Source of the DNA: Ignelater luminosus
Taxonomy: Eukaryota > Arthropoda > Insecta > Coleoptera > Elateridae
Assembly: GCA_011009095.1 (NCBI GenBank)
Contig: VTPC01091055.1
Coordinates: 186,001 to 250,000, forward strand
Reading direction: 5' to 3'
DNA: 64,000 bases
Shown here: one piece after another, positions 30,600 to 42,517 of the stretch
Numbering within the stretch: position 1 is the first letter of the stretch
Layout of the letters: each line of letters opens with the position of its first letter
Program-made: the position numbers and the translations under genes
Notes under the pieces: generated by a model
What the model was told of the DNA's origin: nothing
What the model saw: the letters and a program-made list of their open reading frames with translations, nothing else
Database searches by the model: none

Positions 30600-30925
30600 A
30601 TAACTACCTTCTGAAAGCCATTCCTCCAGCATACCTAGCGACTCAAGTCCCATCTCGATAACGTCAGCCGTTCCTGAGATGCAGACTACCTTCACGAAAA
30701 ACACAGCACGATCGGAATGGATGCGCGGCGACGACGACGGGTCACGACGATGGACGACGACCGCTTTATCTAGAAAAGCCAGAGATGTGCTTGATATGCA
30801 TCAAAAGTTACAGCTTCAAAATTTCCATATGTCAGGAAATCAAAAAAAAGTTCGTCTGGTGGTTTGTATATCGTCGACCCTATTCTACTTTAAGGATTTT
30901 ATTTATTAGTTGGAATTTCTTGTTG
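30600..30925 (+). repeat. Dispersed copy of the 59.7-60.1 kb repeat
   Basis: Homologous to 59670-60100 in the same orientation. Shared text includes ctgaaagccattcct, catacctagcg, gttcctgagat, gcagactacc, cacgacgatggacgacgac, agagatgtgcttgatatg and ggtttgtatat.gtcg. No stable reading frame is shared. Confidence 0.7.
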
Positions 30926-31284
30926 ATTATATTTTGTGTATTTTTTAAAGAAAAACACTGGCGTCTTTATGATTTATTTTTTTCCATTATACGTATTGAA
31001 TTTTTATCGCGTTTTATTGTATGTATAATTTCCTTATACTCGCGCTAGGTCATCAACTGAGTTTATCCGACCTAAGACCAAAAGCGTCTTAGTTAAATTA
31101 AGTTCATTGTATTGTAACGCAAGGTTACGTTACAAGAATGACGCCTTAAGCGTGGAGCTCGAGGTTATAACATATGTAAATACAATAATTGTTAGGTTGA
31201 TTGAAATAGGCAGCTAATCGTATTTCAAGTCTAGCGGTTTTGGTTGTTCCGACTTTTGGAGTTTGCACCTTTTATAGCTTTAGG

Positions 31285-33115
31285 GAGATCATGGCTTCCT
31301 TGTGGACCGATTCGGAGATGGAGTTTGAGAGCTGCTGTTATTACATACGGAAACTAGTTTGGTGCTTGGCACTTTGAAAGGAGAGGTTAATAGTAATTTA
31401 AGACGATAAAGGAATTACAGGGCGAGGTCATTGAAAAGCTTGCGGATCATCAAACAAAGCTGAGATACCAGGGACTGATTGTGGAGTGCTGCGTCCTCAA
31501 CGATCGGGTCCACCAGATTCTCAAGGAGAGTCTGGTCTTTGGCAAGAGTCGGTCAGATTTGTTTGATGTCGCTTTTATCGGCGAGGTCCATCGACGAGGT
31601 TAGTCGTACGGAGAAAAGGAATTTGTTGATCCGAGTCCTGTTCCATTACTAAAGGCTCTCCTGGAGAAACTCCTCATTACTTTTTCTCATTTCTTTTGCT
31701 TTGAATGATGGCAGTGAGAAGAGTAAGTGTAGAAGGTAGAAAGATGGTAAAGTCCATGAGATTTTCACAGGGGCTCAGGTATTGGGACTGCTGCCAACGA
31801 GGTTGCCATTTCCACCACTGTCATTGACCTAGGGGGAAGTTTTGTCATTGGAGTTGGTATCCTCTGGGCTATACCTTCGATGTCATCAGTCTTTCTATTC
31901 CCGATCGCATCGTCGTCCAAAGGTGGTCGTGTCTACGGACAGAGGGGATTGAAAAAGGTGTTGGAGATGGTCCGCTCCTTCTTCAAGGAAACTCGCGGTG
32001 ATGTTTTTTTGTCCAAACAACTGCTGGTACTCAAAAGGTCTTCACATGGTACTAAAACCCCTCCTCCAGAAAGAAGCTTGCTGTGTTTTGGATTGTCCAT
32101 GTTACAGAAGAAATCTTCTTGAGAGGTCGCCTTTTTTAGAAGGGGTGAGCATGTGTTGAAAAAGAACTTTGCTCTTTCTCTCTCCCTGTGGTAATTCTAT
32201 TAGCTCCACGTTCTCCGGTATGAAGAATGTGTAGTATACCAAGTCATCGACCCCTTGGTGTACGATTTGGTTAGTTTAGTCGGTGATTACATGGGGAGAT
32301 ATTGCGCCGCTTGGGCAACGGAGCGGCCATTTTATTAATCATCTCCATCTTGCTCGATTTTAATATATTTCAGGTCTTTGTCTTTGGGAGGTTGGTTGGG
32401 CGACGAAACAGCCACGTCAACAAATATCATCAACGTATTCCATATTTGTTTTATTTCAGGTCTTCGTTATTGGGAGGTTGGTTGGCTACTGGCAGCAGAC
32501 TACCTACAGCCTGATCTGTGCAGTCTTTTTATTTATTTGAGGACTTCGGGTGAGATTTTTGTTTTAGGTTTTTTGCAATAAGAGAATTTGGCTAACCCTG
32601 TCTTGGTTGTGGTTTTTTATTTTTCTATTTTTGGCTCTTATAGAGTGGTTTCACAGGTCAAAGGTCAAATCATAATTGTTCCTGCTGCTGCTTCCATTGT
32701 AGGCAGGAGCCTTTCCGGCCAATATGTAATTTGGTTGTTTGGTAGGTGAACGCTACTGCACGCGGTCAAGGATGAGATAGGATGGTTGATTACAAACTTT
32801 CGCTTAAAACCCCCCTCAACGTGTTCGATCTGGTCAGCCGTGAGGGCAGTGTGGAGGTCCGACATGTCGGCCCATCGTCGGTCCGGTCTCCGGTTCTCCG
32901 TCGCCTTTACCGTCGCCGCTGATATAAAGACAACCACGCAGAGTGTGCCCACTCATACTACGAGTGCACCGCAACCCACCTCGGGTTCCACAGCGTGAAG
33001 CTGAGTGATTTGTTTTGCGATGTGGTGATTACCGAGTCGGTTAGCTTCCTTCTAGCCAAGCGCTCGTTGGAACGTGCTGATTAGGCGAGGGGCGCTGAGT
33101 TGGTGAGGTTGTTTC
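31285..33115 (+). other. Compositionally distinct block, probable decayed retroelement
   Basis: The region is richer in GC than its surroundings and holds short open segments in several frames. From 31291 one frame reads MASLWTDSEMEFESCCYY. A following charged, probably helical stretch reads VIEKLADHQTKLRYQG (about 31425-31480). This resembles the start of a gag-like ORF1, but no zinc knuckle or RT motif was seen. No intact gene. Confidence 0.3.
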
Positions 33116-33149
33116 TAGTTCGAGTAATTACTGCACCTTAGGGAAGTTT

Positions 33150-33355
33150 AGACTCAGCGTGATGCTGAGTTGTGATGAGTCAGCTGTAGGCTGATGATTA
33201 GTTTTTTTTGCTGTATCTTCTGATGGAGCGGGGTTGCTCTTCAGAACTGTAGGATCCTATGGGCCTTATGAGGTAGGATAGTTTTTTGATATGTCAGAAA
33301 AGAGTTTTCTGATTTGATCTTGGTTAGTTAGACATGGAAGATTGGTTTTCCAATT
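33150..33355 (+). other. Run of six consecutive short stem-loops
   Basis: Stems seen: ACTCAGC/GCTGAGT (33152-33170), TCAGC/GCTGA (33180-33194), GGAGC/GCTCt (33225-33240), ATCCTAT/GTAGGAT (33254-33279), TCAGAAAA/TTTTCTGA (33294-33312) and TGGAAGA/TTTTCCA with wobble pairs (33335-33352). They follow one another with little overlap, directly after the retroelement-like block. Confidence 0.6.
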
Positions 33356-33369
33356 TGATTGTTTTGCAA

Positions 33370-33535
33370 ATTTCCCAGAAAGTTTGTATTTGGGTTGCAG
33401 TTTCTCGAAGACGGTTTATTGGACTAATGTTTTCCATAACACCATTGCAGCTGCAAGGTATAGGAATGATTGTTAGACCCTTTTATAGCACAATTACAAG
33501 ATGACGAAGTGCAAAAACGTTTCTTTGAAAAAACA
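33370..33535 (+). pseudogene. IS630/Tc1-like transposase scrap
   Basis: It reads KVCIWVAVSRRRFIGLMFS, then PLQLQGIGMI. It is homologous to the minus-strand relic at about 7930-7790 (WVAVSRRRIIGSIL, then PLQLQSIRMI). It is only a fragment of the central domain, with no ends found. Confidence 0.65.
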
Positions 33536-33539
33536 GTTA

Positions 33540-36000
33540 ATTCAGAAATGACATTTAAAAAAATTGTCTTTTGTTATAACTTGAAAACAATTGAATAAAA
33601 CCATAGAGGAAATATTGGGATGAATAAGGATTAATTTCGTAGAATAACCGAAAGAAAGAAAATTAATTTCATGCTAGGCATGTATAAATCGAAAGCCATC
33701 TAGTTTAATATCGTAGACCTCGGTAGTCTATTGTTGTCTGTTAATACTTTTTCAAGCAAAAAACGTGGGTGCAACGCAGGGACCTAGTCACCATTAAAAT
33801 GTATTATTACTGCATATTACTTTTATGCATTCTAGAGGTATTTAGTTTTATAGGTCTATTATACGCAGTCATTTCACTCATGACATTCGTGTTAAACACT
33901 GTTAGCGCATTTAATTAGAAATCTCTACGTAAATTTCTTATTTTAGTATCTTCAATGCTTTGTTTAAAATTACTTACTGAATACCGTCTCTTAGCAAAAT
34001 ATTTTTTAAGATTTTTGTTTTCTTTCTTTTTGTAGACCCTTATTGATTACAAATCTCGTATGTTGTCCTTGAGGAACGGTAAGGTGCACCACACAGAATG
34101 GATTTCTCACAACCAAAGGGGCGTGTAAGTGCACGCCGCACTTGACCCGCGTAATTAGAGCCCCCGCCCGACGGGGTCATTCGGATTCACATGTCTGTTG
34201 GCATAGTCCTTCACGATATCCACGACTAACTATTGAGCTCTTCACATGCATACGTTTGGCGTTTATTTGGGATCTTGATTATACCTTCTTATATTTAAGT
34301 TTCCATAAAGAAGACTAAAAACATTCTTTTTTGTGGAATTGTCGAAAATACTAAAAACAATCTTTGAAGATGTTATATTTCAATTAATCAAATGGTTCGT
34401 TTGAACTTTTTCTTTTGTTAAACAAATTATAGGGGTTGCAACCTTCATCTGGCATCGAAACCACCACTAGGGATTCGGTGTGAAATTACTTGGAAGTATA
34501 AGAGAGCCTGTGTGTATGTGTGTGAGAAAGGTTTTAGGATTGCTATTAATCGCAACGTGTTGCCGCCTTCGAACTCATGGGAACCAACACACCCACATCG
34601 TCGATTAAACCTCTACTATAAAGTGATAAAACGATCATCGATCTAGTCAGAAGATTGGTGGGTATGCAAATATAGCCACTAATAGGTCTTGCAAACTGTC
34701 AATCATGTTAGTAATTGCACATTTCTATTTTATTATAAAGACTGTTTGAAAATCAACTTGTCTGTTACTCTTTTACGGGTTGATTTTCTGTTGTGTTTGC
34801 TTGTTTTGAACTTTAATATGTAAATTGATAGCTGTAGGTCGTGATGTTCCAACTGAAAAATCACAATAATTATATAAACAAAAAATATTAAAATAAAATG
34901 ATGCTCCACTCCTCTTATTTACCTCATTCTGGCGGTTTATGCAAAACTGGAATGAGGTCTGTTAAAAAGCGATAAAAAGAGTAACGAAAACATAGTTGCA
35001 GCTTGTAAGAACTAAGCAGGCTGGAAAAGTTCAAAGGTTTTGACATTGCGCCTAGAATACTCGATAAAGCTACAACAAAGAAGCAGTTTTCTTAAATATT
35101 GTCAACTTAATTTCCTTACTGGAAACACTATCTTGTGTGTACGATATTAATCATAGGTGCTATTATAAATAATCGCATTACATGAAGTTTTAATTACACA
35201 GTTCGACAGGTTTTGTAAAGCCATCACTTGAATTTATGGCTTTTAATTAATTTTATTGTTATTTGCTAAAGTAAAACGACCTATAGAATTTCTATTTCAC
35301 TATTTGACGATGCACATTCACACAGCACAACTTAGCTCTTTTACTTTCTATTAATTAAATTACGAGCCATTCTTTGTTTAAATAAATTAATTAAACTAAA
35401 AGATAAAAACAACATTTTTCTCTGCATTGTCCAGCAAACCTAATAAACTAGTTGTAAAGAATAGTAATAGCGCAGTTGCTTGTAAATTACGAGTGAAATG
35501 GACTTCACTGGTTATAAAGAGTTGCTCATTATCTTCTTATTTTAAAAACTACATGGAAACATTTTTATTGCGTTTTTACATTTGCTTTTTGCGCGCGATC
35601 AGGAGGTTATTGTTTCTGTTTTAAAATCTTTTCCTCTTTTGCGTATTATACTTATCTAAATGTTTTCACGATTTCACCTTCAAATAATTTTTTGATTGGC
35701 CCGCTTAATGCTTTTTAATGGACTTTTCAAGATTTACTAATTATGTGCACTTAACAATTAGTGTAAAACCTTTGACAGAGATAGAAAGGTACGAATTTAG
35801 TAATAAATTTAAGTTAGTCGATATGGAGGGGAAAAGTAAACGTTTTAATATGTTGGTATCTTAACTAAAATTCAATTTACAGTGAAACCTGTCTGTCTAT
35901 TTTGAACATTCGCGGTTCCAGTGTTATCCGTTCGACATAGATACACAGGCGTTCGATATAGCAGAAATCCACACTAACTGACCATCATGTAGTTTAAAAT
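33540..36000. other. Intergenic DNA, nothing identified
   Basis: No supported gene. A GC-rich patch at 34095-34190 contains gtgcaccacacag and gtgcacgccgcac but no convincing open frame. The rest is AT-rich. Confidence 0.4.
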
Positions 36001-36309
36001 TTCCAGGGTCGTCTCTAGGGTACGAAACTTAATTTATCAATCCTCTGTATAAAATATTAACAGATTTGTAAAGTACAGGGTGTTCCATTTTCAATGTATT
36101 CATGGGTTGTCTCGGTTATTATTAAAAGTACAGCCATGGAGTTTGCTTTGTATTACTTTCTTAATTAGGAAAATTTTCATAATAATGAAAACAGTTGCCT
36201 TGAATTGATGTAGGATCGTTGCTAGTGAATATGAAGTGTTTAAAATCTTCCCATCACCTTAATCTTTGAGTTGGAAAGAGATTTTAGATTTTTTTTTAAT
36301 GTAACAGTC

Positions 36310-36810
36310 CTGCACGGGCCGAGATTTCTAGGCCAGACAAACTTGACACGGGCCAAAAAGAAGTCGGTGACTTCTTGATCGGCCCGACAAGTCCGAGAGG
36401 CCCGACAGAGACAGCTCGAGGGCCGAGAAGTCCAAAAGACTCGACGGTTCAAGAAGTTTGCATGGCTTGATAGAGAAACCCCAAAAGCCGAAAAGTCTAA
36501 AGACTCGACGGCTCGAGAGGTCCGGCTGAGAAGCCCGAAGGGCCGAGAAGTCCGAGAGGCCCGAACGGTCCAAAAGGCTCGACAGACCCGATAAGCTTGG
36601 GAGATTCATATGACTCGAAGAACCGAGATGTCCTAAAGACCCGACAAGCTTGATCGCCCGAGAGGGCCGAACGGTCCGACAAGCTCGAGAGGAGGTCCAA
36701 ACAGCCCGACAGATTCGAGAAACCCAAAGGGCCGAGAAGTCCAAACGGTCCAAACGACCCAACAAACCCATATGCCCCGACAGGCTCCAACGACAGGCGG
36801 CTCGTGACCT
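36310..36810 (-). repeat. 9-bp GC-rich minisatellite array with conserved tail (reverse)
   Basis: Same family as 18265-18740 but on the minus strand. The tail lies at the low-coordinate end (36310-36390: cctgcacgggccgagatttc, then gtgacttcttgatcggccc). About 45 units of YCCGANRRN-type follow. Open frames here encode Leu/Gly/Ser/Arg-rich artefacts. Confidence 0.8.
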
Positions 36811-36926
36811 AACTTCAGGGTAGGGCGGGACCGCATGATTGTCTTAAATTGTTAAATTATAAAGAAATTAACCAATCAGGTGGTCGCAGCCTACCCTGAA
36901 GTTAGGTCACTGGCCGCTGCTGCCTT
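36787..36926. mobile_element. Small palindromic element (fold-back MITE)
   Basis: A 21-bp perfect inverted pair, gtgacctaacttcagggtag and its complement (36804-36825 and 36889-36910), extends with some mismatches through the flanking gcggc/gccgc. This makes a hairpin of about 140 bp. It sits at the end of the minisatellite. No target duplication was established. Confidence 0.55.
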
Positions 36927-37110
36927 TGTCACACCTTCTTTTGTAGGTAACGACAGCTATTATAGCACTACTGCTGTAATGCAGTATTATGCAGAGTGGT
37001 CCAAGATTCCGCTCTAGTAAGATAATAGCTTAATGTTAGGAAGTAGAAACAAATTGAGAGCAGAAAGCAACATAGTGCCTTTGGAAGCATAACCTAAAAA
37101 TATTTTGAAT

Positions 37111-37178
37111 TATACAGGGTGTTCCATTTGTTTGTGGCAGCATCTTACTTTATTTTTTCAAATGGAACACCCTGTATA
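37111..37178. repeat. 68-bp perfect-armed palindrome (CAGGGTG type)
   Basis: tatacagggtgttccatttg at 37111-37130 and its exact complement at 37159-37178 enclose 28 bp. The arm also occurs alone at 36074-36093 (acagggtgttccatttt) and, degraded, at about 43724-43735. It may be a minimal MITE or the end structure of a larger repeat. Confidence 0.65.
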
Positions 37179-37630
37179 TTACTTCATTTTTGGATTCCCT
37201 ATTACGTTTAGATTCATTTTTATTAATTATATGTTTGGTCCAAATTGCGTCGTTTTCGAGATATTTAATATTTTTGAAAAAATTTAGTTTTACATTGTTT
37301 TAGAAATTCTGAAATATCTCGGGAACTAAAAGGGATATAAAAATACCGTTTGATCACCGTGTCAAATACGGGTTGCTACATCAATTGTGTTACAAATGAC
37401 TTTGTTAAAGATTACTATGGTCCCATTATGGACCATTGAAAATGAAGATCTTCAATCACGGATAACTTGATATTTTTAAATAGAACGATATGAAAATTTT
37501 TGTATAATCAGACTTAAAATTTAATTTTCTTTCATTTTTATTAAATGGTCTTTGGGTCTATCTGCGGTGGTTTATGCGTTATTTTATAAAAACGCCAATT
37601 TTGTTAATTTAAATAACCACATTTAGTAAA
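37160..37630 (+). repeat. Interspersed repeat C, copy 1
   Basis: Inverted copy of 43291-43735. Shared text includes ttacttcatttttggattcc, tatgtttggtc, ttttcgagatatttaatatt, ctatggtcccattatgga, gaagatcttcaatcacgga, tctgcggtggtttatgcgtt and ccacatttag at the end. No protein is supported. Confidence 0.8.
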
Positions 37631-38655
37631 GAGGGCTGTGCTTAGAAACAGTAGTTGCAACTAACATTTGAATTATGCATATGTACATGTACATTTTTTT
37701 TGTGTTTTGAACAAAACAAAAGGAAGGGACTCTAGCAATTTTTAACAAAACAGTACCTACTACTACATTACATGTTGCAGGTCATCTTACAGGGCCATGA
37801 CGACCAATTCATCGTCAATACGTATTATTAAGATGGTTTGTAATGTGACGAATGCGCTGGTGCGCCATCGTGTTGAAAAATTGTATTTTGTTGTATTGTA
37901 TTTTGTAAGCAGAGTCGTGTTGAAAAATTAGTGTATTTTTAAGCACAGGCTTTTGTGTTAAATTTTTTAGAATTTTTCGATTTTAAATTGCGGGTTACAT
38001 TAAAAATTTAAGTTTATTTTTAGGTTGGTTTAAATTCTGTTACTAGCTGTATAGATTTTAAAGCCAACCAAACCAAATAAAAAAATTTATATTATTGTTT
38101 TATTCATATTAAATAATACAATCGATTAAGTAATCGATGCAGTTTTTAAAGAAGTTTAGAGATCCTGGAGAAAAAAAAAGAAAATGCGGTTGTTTCATGA
38201 AAATCAATGCTACATGGGTTATTTATAAAAATGCAGGGTGTGGAAATTTCAAAACAAAAAGCTAATACTCTCCTCACTAAGAAAATATCTAGCAAAATAC
38301 ATTTATTAATGATTATTGTTCAACTAAAATAAAGCGCAATGCATAAAATTTAAACAACCAGCTTTCAGTATTTCAAACCTAGAAGATTCAAAAACCTGTG
38401 GGAAAAACAAGAATAATCATTAATAATAAATGAAACAATCATGTAGATACACCTAACTAAAAAGACATTTTTATTTTAAAGGTTGTTGTAATAATCAGCA
38501 GCGTGACCAGAAATTTGTGTTTAGGGGTGCTTATCAAATTATGATCAAAACAAATGTGTTTGATAATAAAATTTGAAAAAAGTCGGACTTTGAACTTTTG
38601 ATTATTTTACTGCGTCAATTAAATAACATTTGTCTAAGATAAGGTGTCATAGAAG
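37631..38655. other. AT-rich, nothing identified
   Basis: No gene, RNA or bounded repeat was recognised between repeat C and mariner 2. Confidence 0.4.
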
Positions 38656-38657
38656 TA

Positions 38658-39545
38658 CGAGGGTCGTTTGAAAAGTCCGTGCAAAGTCAGAGAGATGGCA
38701 CTACTGGCGCATATCGAGGTTATGTTTAGTTAGTAGCATCTCTTGGAAGAACACACACACTAAGTTTCAGCCAGATCGGTCTATTTCTTTGTGTTTAGCA
38801 TTCGTTTGAATCGAGGAAGTCGAGTGATTTTCAAAAAATGGACGAAAAAGAATTTCGTGTGTTGATTAAACATTACTTTATGAAAGGCAAAACGCCTCAG
38901 GAGACTAAAGAGAAGCTTGATAAACATTATGGTGACTCTGCACCTTCGATTAGAACAGTTTATAAGTGGTTTCAAAATTTTCGGAGTGACCATATGGGCA
39001 CAAGTGACGCTGAACGTTCTGGACGCCCTGTTGAGGTTACTACTCCAGAAATCATTGATAAAATCCATGATATGGTGATGGATGACAGAAGAGTGAAGGT
39101 GCGTGAGATTGCTAGTGCTGTAGGCATCTCGAACTGCAAGAAAAACGCCCACGATTGACCCACAAAAAAGTCCTTTTCCATCACGACAACGCACCAGCTC
39201 ACGCCTCAGCAGTTGTGGTCGCAAAATTAATGGAAATAGGGTTCCAACTCGTTTCTCATCCCCCCTATTCTCCAGACTTGGCTCCCTCGGACTACTATTT
39301 GTTCCCCAATTTGAAGAAATATCTGACAGGAAAAAGATTTTATTCAAACGAGGAGGTGATTGCAGAAACGAATGGCTATTTTTCAGACTTGGACAAATCC
39401 TATTATTCAGAAGGGATCAACAAACTAGAGCAGCGTTGGACGAAGTTTATAAGCCTAAAAGGAGACTATGTTGAAAAATAAAAAAGGTTTACCCCAAACA
39501 ATTAAGTAGTTTTTATTTTTGCACGGACTTTTCAAACGACCCTCG
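38658..39545 (+). mobile_element. Mariner transposon 2, internally deleted
   Basis: An 888-bp element with 28-bp perfect inverted ends (cgagggtcgtttgaaaagtc, then cgtgcaaa) and an exact TA duplication (38656-38657 and 39546-39547). Full-length mariners are about 1.3 kb, so roughly 0.4 kb is missing from the middle. The perfect ends suggest a fairly recent copy. Confidence 0.9.
38838..39481 (+). pseudogene. Mariner 2 transposase, N- and C-terminal parts joined by a deletion
   Basis: ATG at 38838 starts DEKEFRVLIKHYFMKGKTPQ. Both helix-turn-helix parts follow (RTVYKWFQNF, then SGRPVEV and VREIASAVGISN). At about 39135 the code jumps to another frame, LTHKKVLFHHDNAPAHASA, then PPYSPDLAPSDYYLF, ending YVEK at 39481. 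The hinge and the first catalytic Asp region are gone, while the second Asp (HHDN) and third Asp (PSDY) remain with the mariner spacing. It cannot make an active enzyme. The DNA-binding half is still open for 107 codons. Confidence 0.88.
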
Positions 39546-39547
39546 TA

Positions 39548-40270
39548 CTAACATTAAATGCAGGTCATTACCTACCGTTTATTCGTTGTCATCGTGAACA
39601 GTGCGAGGTTTTCCCGTACAGTTTGTTATGGCAAAGCGTGCGAAACTAAAAAATCGACATCAGAGCCAATCTAGGTGACAAACAATTTTACAATGAATTT
39701 GTCTTAGTTACGGAATTATTGGTTCTCAAAAATGCGTGCAGACAGATTAACTTTCGTCTGCGTTTGTCAAAATATCAAAAACTCCATACATTCACTTATC
39801 AGGGAAGACAATCTGAATCGCAGTTATATTTTCATAAAATGTACTTCACTGCTGGATTAAACTTTTAAGCACTTATCATGTTAGAAGTATTTTCATTAGT
39901 TTTTGCTTCTTATATATATATATTTTTTCTTTGTTTTGTTTGATTTTAATTTCTTCCGTTTTGTTTTTCTTTTATTAAATTGTAGTTCGTCATTAATTCT
40001 TTTCGTACAATTAGTAGTTCAAAATATATTTGATAAAATTCGGGTAACTTTATTTTCAATAATTAAATAATTTAGGTTATTTTCGCAAGCAGGTACAAGA
40101 GATATTTTAAGTGACTGCTACTTGAATATTTGAATCAATAAAAGTTTTTCGTTTTGATAATAAATGTTTAGTCAGTACCCAGTAATCATCATTTTAAAAA
40201 TAATAAAAAATCAATGTGTTTTTAATTTTTCCTTGGACATCTGATCGTGAATATAAAAGTAAACCCGAGT
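39548..40270. other. AT-rich, nothing identified
   Basis: A short (TA)n run lies near 39912-39922. No gene was recognised. Confidence 0.4.
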
Positions 40271-40277
40271 TTAGTTG

Positions 40278-40480
40278 CAGAGGTTTGCCGTTTCACCTCT
40301 AAGCCCTCGCTCAGCCGCTTTGTGGCTCCGATCGAGGCTGACGCCTGCGGCGTCGCTTGGTCGTGCTTTCGGCACTCCGACTCTTTATAAGCCTCTTGGA
40401 CTAAAAAGAGTGTCATGGCCTTCGGCGGTCCACCAGTCGGGCTCGCTTTCGTTCACAAATGCATCGCACACGATCTTCGC
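40278..40480 (+). other. GC-rich hairpin island
   Basis: A sharp GC-rich island of about 200 bp in AT-rich DNA. It contains successive stems: AGAGGT/ACCTCT (40279-40300), AGCC/GGCT (40313-40327), GACGCC/GGCGTC with a 3-nt loop (40340-40354), GTGC/GCAC with loop TTTCG (40363-40375) and CTCTTT/AAAGAG (40381-40410). The frames across it have no recognised domain. Confidence 0.55.
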
Positions 40481-40499
40481 AGGCAACAACACCTTACGT

Positions 40500-42474
40500 A
40501 TCTAAACTATTAGTCTGTCAATTGGCAACACTGCTTTGTAGTAGCCTCTTTGCTCACGTCTGTGAAAGTAATCTACTTTTTATAGTTCCAACTTTATACT
40601 GCCATTAATAGATGACGCCAGTTCCTAGACGTCAATTAACTAGTAAATACGTAGAAAGAGATGAATAGAACGCATGCAATTTTCTGTCTCCTAAACCCCA
40701 GCCTTAAGGATTTGCGAAAACATATAACATAGGACGTAACGTTATATTGAGAAAGTTTATTCATTATGGTGACTTTGTAACGCAATGGCAATTGATTTCT
40801 TTATGATCAATGTTTTTTTTTGTAAAATTCTACACAAAAAATAACGTCACATAGTTTTGCAAGAACTGCATTGTTACCAGAGCACTTGAAAGACTATTTC
40901 ATATCTTGAACCTATAAAATTGTATTTTTTGAGCAAAAACACAATTAACTACGGAAGAAGGGTGTGATAGTCTCAGTGCTCTCTTAACTGTTTGGACGCT
41001 CTAAGGTCTACTATATGTAGGCTTCAACAACCAGATATGGAAAGTCCCTTCCGGGACTCCGAAGAACTTGCTCGTTACCACGCGCTGGCGTTCCCAAAAA
41101 TCGTGATGCCCAAGGTCCAGCTTTTAAGGGTTTTGTCGGAAAGGTAGCATCAAATTCAGAAGACAAATTTTTAAGAAATCAAATATACGTCAAATGGACA
41201 AATGAAAAATGTCAGTTCAGATAAAAATGATTGGGATACGAAGCTTGTATCAAACAAAATTATGTTGGTATTTTTGCAACCAAGAGTCGTGTACTGTCGA
41301 CTAAGATGCTGTGTACTATATCGTCTCGCCTGTAGATTTACTAAACCCTATCTCGATCAGGTAACCCAGATACTTGTTATTTGAACGTTGACTACGGCTA
41401 CGGCGAGCAGTAGCGGCTGTTACTAATATTTCTCGGGTACCCCTAAAGAACCTGCCTCCATAACAATCGTTTTCATTATTTCGATAGCAAAAGAATGGCA
41501 GTAGTTAGAGTAAATGACAAATTTTGGATTTTTGCTAGTAACAGGAAATCAAAACAAGTTCTGGCCACAGTAATTGATTTCATTGATGTTACCTCCCTGT
41601 GAATCAATATTACTAATTGAAATATAATGAACTACCGAAGATGCTAGCACAAGTTCACTTTCGTGGTTTATATCAGATGTAGCGAAATCGAAACAAGAAA
41701 GTTTGTTTTACCATCGCTGTAGAAAGGAAGGCGTCCTGGCGGCTTGTATTCTATTGGTTTATTCAGATCACGCTGCATCGCTTCCCCCCATTTGATCTTG
41801 ATCCTTTGTAGCTTTACCTCTAGTAGTATTTAACTGAGATACCCTTTGAACAGTACGTCGAACATGGAATACGCTGTACTTTACAAATTTGTTAATACTT
41901 TCTGCAGAGGGGACGACAAATAAAGTTTGCACCCGGGCGACAAACGCCCTAGAGACAGCCCTGCATGTAAATTAGGAGTTTTGTATATTCCATGAACGAG
42001 ACGTATTTCATGTTGTAGGTAATAAAAACGCAATCTAATTAAATACATAATATACAGAATTTTATTATGACTAGTCTATAAATACGTAATAATTCTTCTA
42101 TATAAATTCCAAAATGTTAAAAGACTTGTTATTTTATGGTATTTTTATATTCATATTTATGGTAAAGTTAATTGGAGACAATAATACAATGCAAAATGTG
42201 TCTGGTCTGTTGGAGCCCGCCCAGATCAAATGGTGACTATAAAATGTACCCACGAAGAGATCATGAGGTCGTTACACGTGATTTAAGAGATCTTTCAAGA
42301 AATATCACAATAAATTACTGATTTGTAGTAGGCGGACTTAAAAGTGTCCGTTTAATGCAGATTTTATGATTTATACGTTAGCATCATCAACAAAGAATGA
42401 ACGAAAAAAAGAAGAAAAGAAAATTCTAAACACTCTGATGTTAGATTACGTTAACATCTTCAAGAATAATGTTC

Positions 42475-42517
<43 letters not shown>

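Noticed and set aside
40278..40480. Horizontal transfer from bacteria
   Set aside because: Only 200 bp, with no bacterial gene and only generic GC-rich hairpins. Kept as a composition finding only.
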